From Chara braunii (taxonomy: Eukaryota; Streptophyta; Charophyceae; Charales; Characeae), in NCBI GenBank assembly GCA_003427395.1, contig BFEA01000345.1, positions 608,305 to 672,304 of the forward strand: a stretch of DNA of 64,000 nucleotides, written 5' to 3'. Positions 54,529-64,000 of the stretch are shown one piece after another (position 1 is the stretch's first letter; each line of letters begins with the position of its first letter). Made by a program: the position numbers and the translations under genes. The notes under the pieces are model-generated. The model did not search any database. It was given only the letters and a program-made list of their open reading frames with translations, and had not been told where the DNA came from.

Positions 54529-56400
54529 ATGAGCGACGAGGAGGACATTGGAGAGAATGACCACAGGATCTTGTGATCAGCTAGAGGCCCGAGAGCTCAC
54601 GTATCCCTAGGACTGGAGGGTGATAGGAGTCTGTTTCGCCGGCATAGGGAGAGACAGCAGGAGCAGAGGAGGGCTAGAGCAGCCGAGGCCAGCAGAACTT
54701 TAGTTAGCGAGGCCGGTGCTACAGCAACCATGGCCACTACAGCCATGGCTAGTTCTGCGCAGCAGACTCTCCAAGCCGGTAGTTCAGGTGTCGTTGGGTC
54801 AACGGTCGCGCAAACCGTGAGTCAGTCCACTGGCATTATGGCAAGCCAGGGCGTGGTGTTGACTCCAAAGGATGTCGCCATCCAGCAGGCAACCCTGCAG
54901 GAGGCACAGTTACAGTGGGCATTAGGAGAGATAAAAGCGGAAAAGGAAAAGATGATCAGAAGAAGAGCCAGGGTGCAGCGGAGAGGGGCAGATATAGAGG
55001 AGTTAAAAATGATGGACCTGACACATGGATGGTGATGTGAAGGTAGTGAGGAGGGCCATGCTAGGCGTTTTAGAGATGCAGGAGCATCAAACTACAATCG
55101 TTCAGGACATTCAACAGAGCCTAGCCGTTTTGGCAGGCCGTGCTCAGGCAACACCATCACCAGCCGGGCCTGGTGCCTGGCCCGTGTCATATCCTCCTTT
55201 TTCATTCCCACCGGTGACAGGGGTATCCCCATATGTAGCCCCGTCAACGGTTGCTATCGTTTCCCTGGGCATGGCACTGTCAGGAGGGGTAACAACAGGG
55301 AGTAGTTTGCAGGTTCCTGTACAGACAGTGTTTACTCCAAGTCCGTCGCAGGTTGCAGTCACCACGCAGCCTATTGTCTCGCAGTCTGTTCAGCCTCAGG
55401 GCACGCAGCCCCAGCAGCTAGCACAGCAACCTGTGTCACTGGGTCCACAAATGCAGGGACCGGGACAAACGCAGTGGGTTCCAAAGACGGCCATCGCGGA
55501 TCCAAAACCTTTTACAATGGATAAGAGAGGCAAAGACCTCGACACATGGTTGAGGGCAGTGCCAGTCTATGTCACGTGTAAACTCACCTTGGGCTGCTTC
55601 CTACCTAGAGGGTAGTGCAACAAGATGGTTGAGTGGCTTAGTACAACTTTAGGGGTATGGTCATGACTTCCACGCTTGGGCGGCCTCCCAAAAATTGGAG
55701 GACTTCCTGAAGATGGTGGAAGAGAGGTGGAATGATCCTCAAGAGAGCCAAAGGGCCACTGATGCGATCTTGACACTGCACACACGGCAGTTTAAGTCAG
55801 TAAGGGAAGACACCGACACTGTTGAGCTTCTGATCTGTGTCCCAAGGGTGGGCTTTGATCCCCAGGTCCTGTTGCCTTCATACTTGAGATGCTTTTCACA
55901 GCCTCTCAGGAACCAGTTGGCAAAAGAGGCCAATATCAACATGCACAACTTTCCTTCGTTTAGCAAGGTGGCCCTAGACCTTGAGGCAAAGATAGGGCAT
56001 GGACACGCACCCACTACGGATGGGAGAAAGAAGACACTGCCTCCCAACTAGAAGGCGAAGGGTCGCATGATGTTTGTCGACAACTATGGTTCAACCATCG
56101 AGTTGGACGGCAACTTCCAGGAGGGAGTAGGTTCAGAGGCGGGCAGTGTAGAAGCTTCAGAGGGTGGAGTAGTCGTTGCCATTTCTCGAAAAGGAAAGGC
56201 GACCGGTAGACGCCTCGGAGGCTCCCGGTCTAGGAGTGACCCCAATGCTCCTCCATGGGAGAAAGCAGGTCTTACAGAGGACGTGTGGAGAGACCGTTAC
56301 TCCCGGCAGGCCTGTATTCGTTGTGGTCAATATTGGCACAATCAATTCAAGTGTTGCAACAAGAAAGTGACAGAAAAGATCCCGCCTACGATGGGGCAGG
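54529..56400 (+). pseudogene. Family III gag with CCHC zinc knuckle
   Basis: ATG at 54529 starts MSDEEDIGENDHRIL, then a TGA. The frame continues with an Arg/Glu-rich helix (RRHRERQQEQRRARAAEAS), an Ala/Ser/Thr/Gln-rich stretch, a charged coiled coil (LQWALGEIKAEKEK), and, after a frameshift at about 55030, a Pro/Gln/Val-rich spacer. The capsid-type region follows: KPFTMDKRGKDLDTWLRAV, then after another shift MVEERWNDP and LLPSYLRCFSQPLRNQLA. The knuckle is CIRCGQYWHNQFKC (C-x2-C-x4-H-x4-C) at 56316-56357. At least three shifts and two stops. Confidence 0.8.
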
Positions 56401-56680
56401 TGTTCCGGGAAACACGTCGGGCCAGTAGGAATCGTAGTTGTCAGTACATCAGGCAGTGCTCCGGGCAGTTGCAACAAGAAAGTCAATTCATCTCGTTGGT
56501 AGCAACGTTGCCAGTACATCAGGCAGTGCTCCGGGAAACACGTCGGGCCAGTAGGAATCGTAGTTGTNAACAAGAAAGTCAATTCATCTCGTTGGTAGCA
56601 ACGTTGCCAGTACATCAGGCAGTGCTCCGGGAAACACGTCGGGCCAGTAGGAATCGTAGTTGTTCCTGCTAGGGTCGAGG
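56400..56680 (+). repeat. Triplicated segment around a single N
   Basis: The segment with GAAACACGTCGGGCCAGTAG and GAATCGTAGTTGT appears at 56409, 56535 and 56630, joined by AACAAGAAAGTCAATTCATC repeats, with one N at 56568. The copies are identical or nearly so, unlike other duplications in this element. It resembles an unresolved assembly join. Confidence 0.75.
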
Positions 56681-56689
56681 TGGTGGAGA

Positions 56690-57040
56690 TACCCTCACCA
56701 TATCGAGAGATGGCCCAAGCTATCGACTCCAGCGTCGTCCCGCAAACACATTCAGACCCATCGAGCCTCTGTTCGATGAATGTGTTTGAGTCCTTAGAGG
56801 AGCTAGAAGTGGAGTGGTCTAGATCAGATCCGCTAGCTTTTTGGACGGCACTAGTCAAAGCCCCGAAGGGCGAGATGTTCGTCAGCAAGGTTGTCATTGG
56901 CGGCCGCAAGGCCGCGGCCTATTATGACACTTGCTCGACTAGGAACTTTATCAGTCGTGCGTGCGTTGAGAGGCTGCGTTTACAGGGGCGAGTGCAGTGC
57001 CTTAGTCGACCTGTGCCAACAAACAGCGTACGGTAGTCAA
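56690..57040 (+). pseudogene. Family III protease, copy 1
   Basis: KVVIGGRKAAAYYDTCSTRN followed by FISRACVERLRLQG: the active-site motif is D-T-C-S-T where D-[ST]-G is expected, so the Gly is Cys. The preceding MNVFESLEELEVEWSRSDP stretch is linker. The protein runs into a stop at 57035. Copy 2 shows a similar CDTCSTQNF. Confidence 0.7.
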
Positions 57041-57920
57041 CGACTACCTCCAAGATGTTGAGTGTTGTTTGCCGTACGCGTGAGGGGACTTAAGACATCG
57101 CGTTTCGTTCCTGGTGAGTGACGAGCTCCCAATGGACATGTTACTAGGTATGTACTACCTCTCTGTAGCACAGCCCTTGTTTGATTGGACCGAAAAGTGG
57201 TCAAACACAACTTGCCAGGTGGAGGGACCGCCAGATTACATAAGTTCAAAGCTAGTAGTTTGATTGAGTCCTATGGATGCATGTGTGCGGGCGCGTTCTA
57301 CAATTATTATAAGCAAAATCAGGAGGAGGGTATGTATTTAGTCTATGTCTCTGCTGCAGGCGAGCCGGTGAAAATGTCGCCGGAGATAGAGGGAGTAGTT
57401 GCCCTGATCTATTTGAAGAGCCAACAGGGGTTCTCGAGAGGGAGGTCGTCCACGTGATAGAGATTATACCAGGCTCTAGTTTTCTGAAGGGTAGGATCTA
57501 TCGGATGTCTCCAGGCGAGCTTGATGAGCTTCGCCGCCAACTCGAGGAACTCGTAGAGAAGGGTTGGATCCGGCTGAGTGTCTCTCCTTATGGGTCTCCA
57601 ATTCTATTCATGCCTAAGAAGGAGGGTACTCTTAGGATGTGCATTGACTATCGGCACCTCAATGCCATCACTGAAAAGAATAGAGAGCCCCCCTACCGCG
57701 CATCGACGATCTACTAGATAGAGTGCAAGGGTGTCGGTACTTCAGTAAAAAAGATCTGAAGTTCGGGTACCATCAGATTGCAATTCGGCCCAAGGATCAA
57801 CACAAAACCGCCTTTCAGACCAGGTACAGTCTGTACGAGTTTGTGGTGATGCCTTTCGACCTTTGCAATGCTCCTGGCACCTTTCAGCACGATGGGGCAG
57901 GCGTTGGGATCCTTCGCTCC
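57040..57920 (+). pseudogene. Family III reverse transcriptase, copy 1, truncated
   Basis: [36 protein letters not shown] and [17 protein letters not shown] are followed, after a shift, by [18 protein letters not shown] and [16 protein letters not shown]. At about 57888 the sequence jumps from reverse transcriptase back to gag-end sequence (ACGATGGGGCAGG), which begins the second tandem copy. The polymerase box is therefore missing from this copy. Confidence 0.8.
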
Positions 57921-57989
57921 CGTTGGTAGCAATGTGGCTAGCACTTCTGGCACTTCTTCGGGAAACACGTCCGGCCAGTAGGAATCGTA

Positions 57990-58370
57990 GTTGTTCCTGC
58001 TAGGGTCGAGGTGGTGGACACACCCTCACCATCTCGAGAGATGGCCCAAGCTATTGACTCCATCGTCGTCCCGCAAACACGTTCAGACCCATCGAGCCTC
58101 TGTTCGATGAATGTGTTTCAGTCCTTAGAGAGGCTAGAGGAGGAGTGGTCTAGAACAGATCCGCTAGCTTCTTGGACGGCATTGGTCAAAGCCCCTAAGG
58201 GTGAGATCCTGGTTAGCGAGGTAGTCATCGGCGGCCGCAAATCCGGGGCCTATTGTGACACTTGCTCGACACAAAATTTCATTAGTTGCGCGTGCGTTGA
58301 GAGGCCACGCTTACAGGGGTAAGTGCAGCGCCTGAGTCGACCTGTGTAGTCGACCTGTGCCAACAAACAG
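57990..58370 (+). pseudogene. Family III protease, copy 2
   Basis: Tandem second copy of 56.67-57.04 kb, shifted by about 1331 bases. EVVIGGRKSGAYCDTCSTQN and FISCACVERPRLQG. The GTCGACCTGTG segment is repeated at its end (58336 and 58350). Stop at 58320. Confidence 0.7.
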
Positions 58371-58421
58371 CGTACGGTAGTCAACGACTACCTCCAAGAT
58401 GTTGAGTGTTGTTTCTCGTAC

Positions 58422-59590
58422 ATGGGAGGGGAACTGAGACATTGTGTCTCGTTCCTAGTGAGCGATGAACTCCCCATGGATATATTGTTACGTATGCACC
58501 ACCTCTCTGTGGCACAACCCCATTTTGACTGGGACCGAAAAGTGGTCAAACACACTTTGCTAGGGGGAGGGACCGCCAGATTACATAGTAGTCTGATCGA
58601 GTCCCATGGATGCATGTGTGCGGCCACGTTCTATAATTACTATAAGCAAAATCAGGAGGAGGGTATGTATCTAGTTTATTTCTCTGCTGCAGGCGAGCCG
58701 GTGAAAATGTCGCTGGAGATAGAGGGAGTAGTTGTTAAGTACCCTAATCTATTTGAAGAGCCGACAGGTGTTGTTGAGAGGGAGGTCGTCCAGGCAATAG
58801 AGATAATCCCAGGGTCTAGCATCCCGAAGGGTAGAATCTATCGGATGTCTCCATGCGAGCTTGACGAGCTTCGCCGGCAACTCAAGGAACTTGTAGAAAA
58901 GGGTTGGATCCGGCCGAGTGTTTCTCCTTATGGGTCTCCAGTCCTATTTGTGCCCAAGAAGAAGGAAGGAACACTTAGGATGTGCATTGACTATAGGGGC
59001 CTCAATGCCGTCACCGTTAAGAACAGAGAGCCCCTACCGCGCATCAATGACTTGCTAAGTAGAGTGCAAGGGTGTCGGTACTTCAGTAAGATAGATCTGA
59101 AGTTCGGGTACCATCAGATTGCAATCCGGCCCGAGGATCAACACAAAACCGCTTTTCAGACCAGGTATGGTTTGTACGAGTTTGTGGTGATGCCTTTTGG
59201 CCTTTGCAATGCTCCTGGCACCTTTCAGCACGCTACTTGGATAAGTTTGTCATCGTGTACCTCGATGACATACTTATTTTTAGTAAGACTGTCAGGAGCA
59301 CGTTGCGCACTTGGACAAAGTCCCGAGTCTTCTGTTACAACACAAGTTCAAGATCAACGGTGAGAAGTGCGAGTTTGGCTGCACCCGTGTCTTGTACTTG
59401 GGTCATGAGATTTCCGCGGAGGGATTAAAGCCCGATGACGAGAAGGTGGCCAGCATTCGTGACTGGCCGCGTCCTGAGTCTGTGACTGAGATGAGGTCTT
59501 TCTTAGGGATGACCAACTACTATCGCAATTTCGTGAAGAACTATAGCATAGTTGCCGCCCCTTTGACTGACCTGACTCGCCTTGACACCC
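58422..59590 (+). pseudogene. Family III reverse transcriptase, copy 2
   Basis: A 313-codon frame opens with the protease C-terminal flank ([17 protein letters not shown]) and runs through [52 protein letters not shown] and [19 protein letters not shown]. After a shift at about 59232 come [15 protein letters not shown], with an intact YLDD box, and, after another, [19 protein letters not shown] and MRSFLGMTNYYRNFVKNYS. It is the most complete polymerase in the window but needs three frames. Confidence 0.88.
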
Positions 59591-59591
59591 C

Positions 59592-60110
59592 ATGGGAGTG
59601 GACAGACAGATGCGAGGCTGCTTTCAGACATCTGAAGCATGCGAGGCTGCTTTCAGACATCTGAAGCATGCGTTGCCGCATCATGAGGTCTTGAAACTTC
59701 GTGATCCTGATAAGCCATTTGTAGTAACTACGGATGCTATCCAATATGGAATAGGTGTCGTACTTTCGCAGCAGGAGGGGAAGATGTTGAGGCCTGTAGA
59801 GTACATGTCCAAAAGGATGCCCTCTCAGAAGTTGGCTAAATCCACCTATGAGAAGGAACTCTATGCGATCTACAAGGCGCTCACCCATTGGAGACACTAT
59901 CTCCTTGGGAGGTTCTTCTACGTCAGGACTGATCACCAGACCCTGAAGTGGATGAGAACCCAGCCTGTGCTCTCTGACGCTTTGAAGCGTTGGATTGAAG
60001 TCATAGAGCAGTATGACTTTGAGCCCCAGTACATTAAGGGCGAGTACAACAAGGTTGATGATGCGCTGTAGTGTAGACCAGATTTCTCTGGTGTGCTGAT
60101 CACTGAGTTT
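59592..60110 (+). pseudogene. Family III RNase H
   Basis: A 28-base direct repeat (GAGGCTGCTTTCAGACATC at 59613 and 59642) sits at the start and shifts the frame. PFVVTTDAIQYGIGVVLSQQ, LRPVEYMSKRMPSQKLAKS, FYVRTDHQTLKWM and YNKVDDAL then read cleanly, and a TAG at 60069 replaces the next Ser codon. Confidence 0.85.
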
Positions 60111-60422
60111 GGGCTTGCGGACAATGTTACTCAGTCTATGGTGGAAGCCTATCGTGAGGACCGGTTTATGTCTGAGATCATACGCAGAGGCGAAGGACAA
60201 AGCAACTTCTGCCGAGTTTGAGTTGGTCAACGGAAGCAGCAGTACTGAATTCGGTTCAGACATCACACTTATCCCAGGGAGGACAGATGGTTCACAAGGG
60301 AGGAACTGATCTAGACCGCTCCACAGGTAGTCGCTCACTATGAGAAGTCTCTACGGAAAGGCAAGCACCAGATTATCGAAGACTGAACTTATCCGAGGAC
60401 TAGCGAAGTATGGAGGAGGGAA
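60111..60422 (+). pseudogene. Integrase deletion junction and chromodomain remnant
   Basis: FGLADNVTQSMVEAYRED leads to EFELVNG, which in the relatives is followed by about 430 codons of integrase. Here GTCAACGG joins directly to AAGCAGCAGTACTG, the reverse of nothing but the same-strand chromodomain strand (LQYRVRF in relatives). The remnant encodes the RHHTDP...RWFTREEL part in a shifted frame. A polypurine tract GGAGGAGGGAA (60412-60422) precedes LTR D. Confidence 0.8.
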
Positions 60423-61363
60423 TGAGAGGCAAAGGCCTCGATATGCCCTACAGGGCCCCTATTTGCAACAGCGTCGGCCGCCGTAAGTGAAGGCAGGCCC
60501 GACGGACCCTAAAGGGCCTATTTTGGACTACTTTGCAACTGGAGAAAATGCAGGCAGTTGTTTAGCGCCAGTTGGTTGGAAGCGCCCAGGCCCTGATCTC
60601 CTTTATCAAATGCATCTGAGTCAGGCCCTGGGCAAGATTCGCAGCATAGGCCCAACTCAGACTGTGGGTAGTTGGGCACAAGTAACCGTCGGTGGCTCTG
60701 GGCCAATTCGTTTGGTCTGAGGCTCAGCCTCCCTGGGCCTACCAGAAGCTTCTGGGCGGAGGCCCAGCACAGTCAGGTTGCACGCACGCAGGCTGGCCAT
60801 TTCCATATAGGAAAGGGCCAGCCCACGCTTTTGTCATTTGGGTGCTGGTTACATGCTGCGCAAGCGCTGCTGCTCTGATGCTGGCTAGCGCTCACGCGCT
60901 CACGGGCGAGCTGGAAGGAGCAGGCAGCCATAGCCGAGCTGCGCTGCTGGGAGCTGGGTAAGGCGCAGGGTGGTCCTCGGGTGCAAGTGGCATCTGTGAG
61001 TTGGGGAACGGGGTTGTGAGTGATACGAGAGACATACCTGGTGCTAGAAGCAACGGCATTTTCCGAGATCTGCTCGAACGTCGGTGAAGCTGTTGACGTC
61101 ATCCGGCGGCATTGTAGAGTAGGCTAGATAGATCTGCCATCTGTAGTCGGGGCACCGAGTGCCAGATAGGATATGAACATTGGTTCCTCATTGGTGATGA
61201 TGATGAGACTTTACCAGCATTGTCAATTATGAGCTCTTGGGGTGTTCTTATTTGGTGAAACTCGTGATGCAATTCTGCTGTTGGTTAGAGGTCACAACTA
61301 TTTGGTCTTGTGTGTATGATGCTGTTTGATTTCTGAAGTTCGGTGTTGCTCATCTTCCTTGCA
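60423..61363 (+). repeat. Family III LTR D (941 bp), 3' LTR
   Basis: TGAGAGGCAAAGGCC to GCTCATCTTCCTTGCA. It is more different from LTR C than LTR B is, which argues that C and D did not start as one pair. CCATATAGGAAAGGG near 60804 replaces the TTTGATATAGGG site. Confidence 0.88.
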
Positions 61364-62350
61364 CTCCCCTCCACTCCCTTTGTGCTACTAACAAATACAT
61401 ATGAATGAGCATCATTAAGAGAACGGACGAAATGAAGATCAGAAATGAAATGAACGGAAGTATGAAGATGGAGGACGGACACAAAGACTGTATAAGCTGA
61501 AGATCCTAAGTGAAATAAAGAGGGGTATGAAGCTCTGCCTCCTGAAATAACGTGACAGTGGGCGGTGAAGGCATACAGGGATGTGGGCAGCTACTGCTCG
61601 ACCACAATCAACGGGGTGTGTGTAAGAGGCACAGTAAAAGGGGAGCTGCAAGAACAATGAAAGGGGAACCCCAAGGACAACCAAAAAACTGTCTAATTAT
61701 AAAATTGCTTTAATATATTGGACATCTCAAATGCTCTCGTTGTCTGCAATAGGACAAAGACTGCTTTGATTCTGAATCTATTCATCTGGGTGGAATTGTG
61801 GCTGTTGTGGGGAAAATCTAAAACACACACGCACACACACACACACACGCACATACAGAGAGAGATGGACAGATGGACACACTGATGGCCAGACAGATGA
61901 ATGGACAGACAGACATGTCTTTTGTCCTTTTTTTTTTTTTCCTGGATGCTTCTGTATGCATTTTATTATACTTTTGTTCTCTCTCATTTGTTCAGTGGCT
62001 TGCGAGTGAAGCTATAACATGGCACTTAGACTTTCGTGTTCACCTGAATAGAACGCCTTGTCACTATAGCTGTAATTGGTCAAATTTGAGTCTAAATACA
62101 GCCATAACGACAGGGCGTTCTATTCCGGTGAAGACGTTCGGTCTGCCCTCTCTTCTGCGCTCTTTGGGCATCTCATAGGCTTTTTGCTTTCATTACGGCT
62201 GTTGGGTGAGAAATGTGGAGCTTGAATTACTTGCGTAAAACTGGTGGGCAGTCTAGTCTGGCTGGAATGGGTGGAGTGACTTCTGGTTTTGTTTAATTTT
62301 CTTGAGGACAGAAGGGGTGACTCTCCTAGATTGATCTTGCTTCTATGAAG
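61364..62350 (+). other. Probable S1P intron or upstream region; (CA)n and a hairpin
   Basis: No exon recognised. A CA-rich microsatellite lies at 61822-61851 and a T run at 61929-61940. A foldback with 35-base arms is at 62039-62132. Near 62340 a pyrimidine-containing stretch ending CTTGCTTCTATGAAG leads to the S1P exon. Earlier S1P exons, if in this window, were not found. Confidence 0.5.
62039..62132. other. Foldback hairpin, 35-base arms, 24-base loop
   Basis: Left arm TTCACCTGAATAGAACGCC continuing TTGTCACTATAGCTGT and right arm ACAGCCATAACGACAGGGC continuing GTTCTATTCCGGTGAA pair at 30 of 35 positions, plus one G-U wobble. The loop is AATTGGTCAAATTTGAGTC plus five bases. The shape fits a small inverted-repeat element or a microRNA-like precursor. 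It has no ORF. Confidence 0.6.
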
Positions 62351-62484
62351 TGCAGAAGGACCAAATCACATCTATATTCCAAGCTGAGCAGCTGTGGGAA
62401 AAAGGATTTTCTGGCCAGAAGGTCCGGATGGCAGTGTTTGACACGGGTGTGCGAATTGACCATCCACATTTCAAGAACATAATG
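62351..62484 (+). CDS. S1P: Site-1 protease (subtilase SBT6.1/MBTPS1-type), one exon
   Basis: Site-1 protease is a Golgi-membrane subtilisin-like enzyme that cleaves membrane-bound bZIP factors and prohormones in plants. The exon encodes QKDQITSIFQAEQLWEKGFS, then GQKVRMAVFDTGVRIDHPHF and KNIM. It contains the catalytic Asp in the FDTG motif and the conserved HPHF block; relatives read very similarly (V-T-S-L-F...L-W...G-F/Y-T-G-A-K-V). The acceptor is taken as ATGAAG (62345-62350), which splits the Val codon. The donor is GTAGGC at 62485. The His and Ser of the triad lie in later exons, outside this window or lost. The frame of the exon is undamaged, so a live gene is possible. The downstream intron carries a solo LTR. 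Confidence 0.75.
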
Positions 62485-62857
62485 GTAGGCATAACACCTC
62501 CCAAGTTCATGGGACTTTTGCTTGTTCCTCTAGGACTTTTGCTGGTTCCTCTGATCCCTCCCCCCCAACCTGGCCCCCCCAAACACATACACAAAAACTC
62601 TGGTTGTTGCTGCTGTTTTTCAAGAAGAAAGCAAATGCGAGGGTTTACCCCTCGACATAAGGCCCTGCAGCAGTTGCATGCCCTCGCTATGTTAAGGCGG
62701 GCCCCCTGAATCTCAATATGCCCTGAACTAGTCATTTTTTGCAAATCTTGGGGGGCGCCAGACAGTTGCCACGCACTACTTGGCATAAGGCCCTTCAGCA
62801 GTTACACACACACACATGCTGTGCTTGTTGCTGTTGTTTTTCAAGAAGAAAGGCAAA
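62485..62857 (+). repeat. Intron start and duplicated LTR front
   Basis: After GGACTTTTGCTxGTTCCTCT repeats and a C-rich stretch (62569-62581), a segment of about 180 bases (from 62604) is repeated from 62826 with a period of 222: it holds TTTTTCAAGAAGAAAG, TTTACCCCTCGACATAAGGC and TTTTTTGCAAATCTTGG. It is a partial tandem copy of the front of the LTR at 62858. Confidence 0.75.
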
Positions 62858-63878
62858 TGCGATGGTTTACCCCTCGACATAAGGCCCTGCAGCAGTTACA
62901 TGCCCTCACTAAATGAAGGCGGGCCCTCTGAATCTCAATATGCCCTGAACTAGTCATTTTTTGCAAATCTTGGTGGGCGCCAGACAGTTGCTACGCACCA
63001 GTTGGTTACATTCACTTTGCTCGTGAGAATGGGAAATATACGTGAGCCTTCCAGGCTCTTATAGCAACGTGGGCAAAGCAGGGAACACTGCATGTTTGTG
63101 CCTGGGTGGTTGGGCATGCCTAACCAATTCGGTCCCAGGCCACTGTCTGAGCAGGCCTGGATGCAGACACTCTGCCTGAGACTGAAGCTACTGGGTCTCA
63201 CGGGGAAGCAAGGGGGGAATGCGCCCGCCACTTTCCGTGTAGGAAAGGGCTGGGCACCGGGCTGGGCATTCGGGCACCGGTGTGCAACGTGGCAGTGCTG
63301 CTTGAGCATGTGCTCGCGGCCGAGGCTGTGTGCTAGTGGAGGGTGCTGAGAGATGCGCGTGTGTGGTGGGTGTGAACAGGGCGCCACTGAGGGCAGTGTG
63401 ATAGCCCAGCCAACGTAGCGCGGCTTGGGCTTGGACAGGCAGCAAGAGGTGGTGGTGGTCTTCGTGTACGAGGGAGAAGACGCGGGTGAAGTCAAGGGTG
63501 AAGGAGAGAGAGATGAGGTTGATGATGTGAGGGCACGTACCTGGTCTTGGCGATGGTCTACACGGTTGACATCTTCAAGTACTTTACTTCGGTTGTTGCT
63601 GCTGACGCCAACAGGATGCATTGTCAATTCGTAGGCTGCTAGTAAGCTGGGTGATCGTAGTCTGGGCGTTGAGCGCCAAGTAGGAGGAAGGACTTTGGAT
63701 ACATATGTTGGTGGTGGCGAGAGTATGCTCTCATTGACATTCGGATTCAGTGCTTTGGTTCTCCGTTGGTGGAATATCAGTGCATTTCTGCGTTCTGGAC
63801 AGCGTTGGACTTGCTGGCTTTCGATGTGATCTTGCACTCTGGATTTCTGTCATTTCGCTATTGCTCATATTCCGTGCA
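62858..63878 (+). repeat. Solo LTR, LTR F/G subfamily (about 1.02 kb)
   Basis: TGCGATGGTTTACCCC to CTCATATTCCGTGCA, with the TAAATGAAGGCGGGCC landmark at 62911-62926 and CACCAGTTGGTT at 62997. No primer binding site follows, so it is a solo LTR or truncated. The short word CAAA lies on both sides, weak evidence for a target duplication. Confidence 0.65.
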
Positions 63879-64000
63879 CAAAGAAGTTGTGAAGGTAACA
63901 TGGACTCCCAATCTATGCGTGTGCCCACAAGTCAGCATTTGTTACATGATCTATGTGTTGAAACCTGGGTTAGGCCGACGCCCGGCCCAGACCGACGGGG
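63879..64000. other. End of window, nothing recognised
   Basis: About 120 bases with no ORF or repeat I can assign. The closing CCGACGCCCGGCCCAGACC looks like repeat DNA. Confidence 0.3.

Larger units (their letters stand above)
52326..61363 (+). mobile_element. Family III chromovirus with both LTRs, integrase deleted
   Basis: LTR C, primer binding site, leader, gag, protease, reverse transcriptase, RNase H, a chromodomain remnant, polypurine tract and LTR D, all on the plus strand. A segment from the end of gag to the middle of reverse transcriptase (about 1.33 kb) is present twice in tandem, and nearly all of integrase is gone. The 5-base flanks (ACATA, CTCCC) do not match. It cannot move by itself. 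Confidence 0.88.

Noticed and set aside
61873-62178. 101-codon plus-strand ORF before the S1P exon
   Set aside because: It crosses the T run and the hairpin, and its residues do not resemble S1P or any other family.
62950-63837. 295-codon minus-strand ORF
   Set aside because: It covers the solo LTR in reverse and is Ser/Pro/Thr-rich without domains. Chance openness in GC-rich LTR DNA is likelier.

Overview
The window looks like an intergenic stretch of a large, repeat-rich land-plant nuclear genome. Three things point there: fragments of plastid genes (trnV-GAC, trnM-CAU, ndhJ) together with plant-type mitochondrial genes (nad4, nad7, nad9, the 3' end of rrn18) in one insertion; several chromodomain-bearing Ty3/gypsy (chromovirus) elements; and one exon of a plant-type site-1 protease at the far right. 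I cannot name the species. A working NDH complex in the source plastome fits a streptophyte.

Layout. 0-4.6 kb: LTR-like debris, an A-rich tandem repeat and one unrecognised broken ORF. 4.6-10.8 kb: decayed family I chromovirus, plus strand. 11.0-25.8 kb: family II chromovirus, minus strand, with long terminal repeats of about 1.23 kb and a tRNA-iMet primer binding site. Its 3' LTR is split by a 4.2 kb patch made of organelle DNA and a truncated family III element, and its gag is split by a 145 bp tandem array. 25.9-28.8 kb: four adjoining minisatellite fields, containing a sequencing-library adapter left in the assembly. 28.8-32.8 kb: a second family I element, minus strand, without gag. 33.8-36.0 kb: two facing LTRs around an AT-rich core. 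36-45 kb: degenerate repeats, pyrimidine-rich DNA and a primer-binding-site-like motif, with no recognisable gene. 44.9-61.4 kb: a cluster of family III chromoviruses, including a head-to-head inverted pair, an LTR joined to inverted leader, and an element with both LTRs but no integrase. A small cysteine-rich ORF pair lies at 45.1-45.7 kb. 61.4-64 kb: host-gene DNA with one S1P exon whose downstream intron carries a solo LTR.

Function. No retroelement here is intact. All carry stops, frameshifts, deletions or changed catalytic residues, so they are fossils. The only piece of a cellular gene I can identify with confidence is the S1P exon. Three spots look like assembly problems rather than biology: the Nextera junction adapter at 27836-27872 and the two single-N joins at 20004 and 56568, each set in near-identical repeats. 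The most unusual biology is the mosaic organelle patch at 11177-12974, where plastid and mitochondrial pieces alternate and ndhJ abuts nad9. The cysteine-rich modules and a foldback hairpin beside the S1P exon are the most gene-like unexplained signals.
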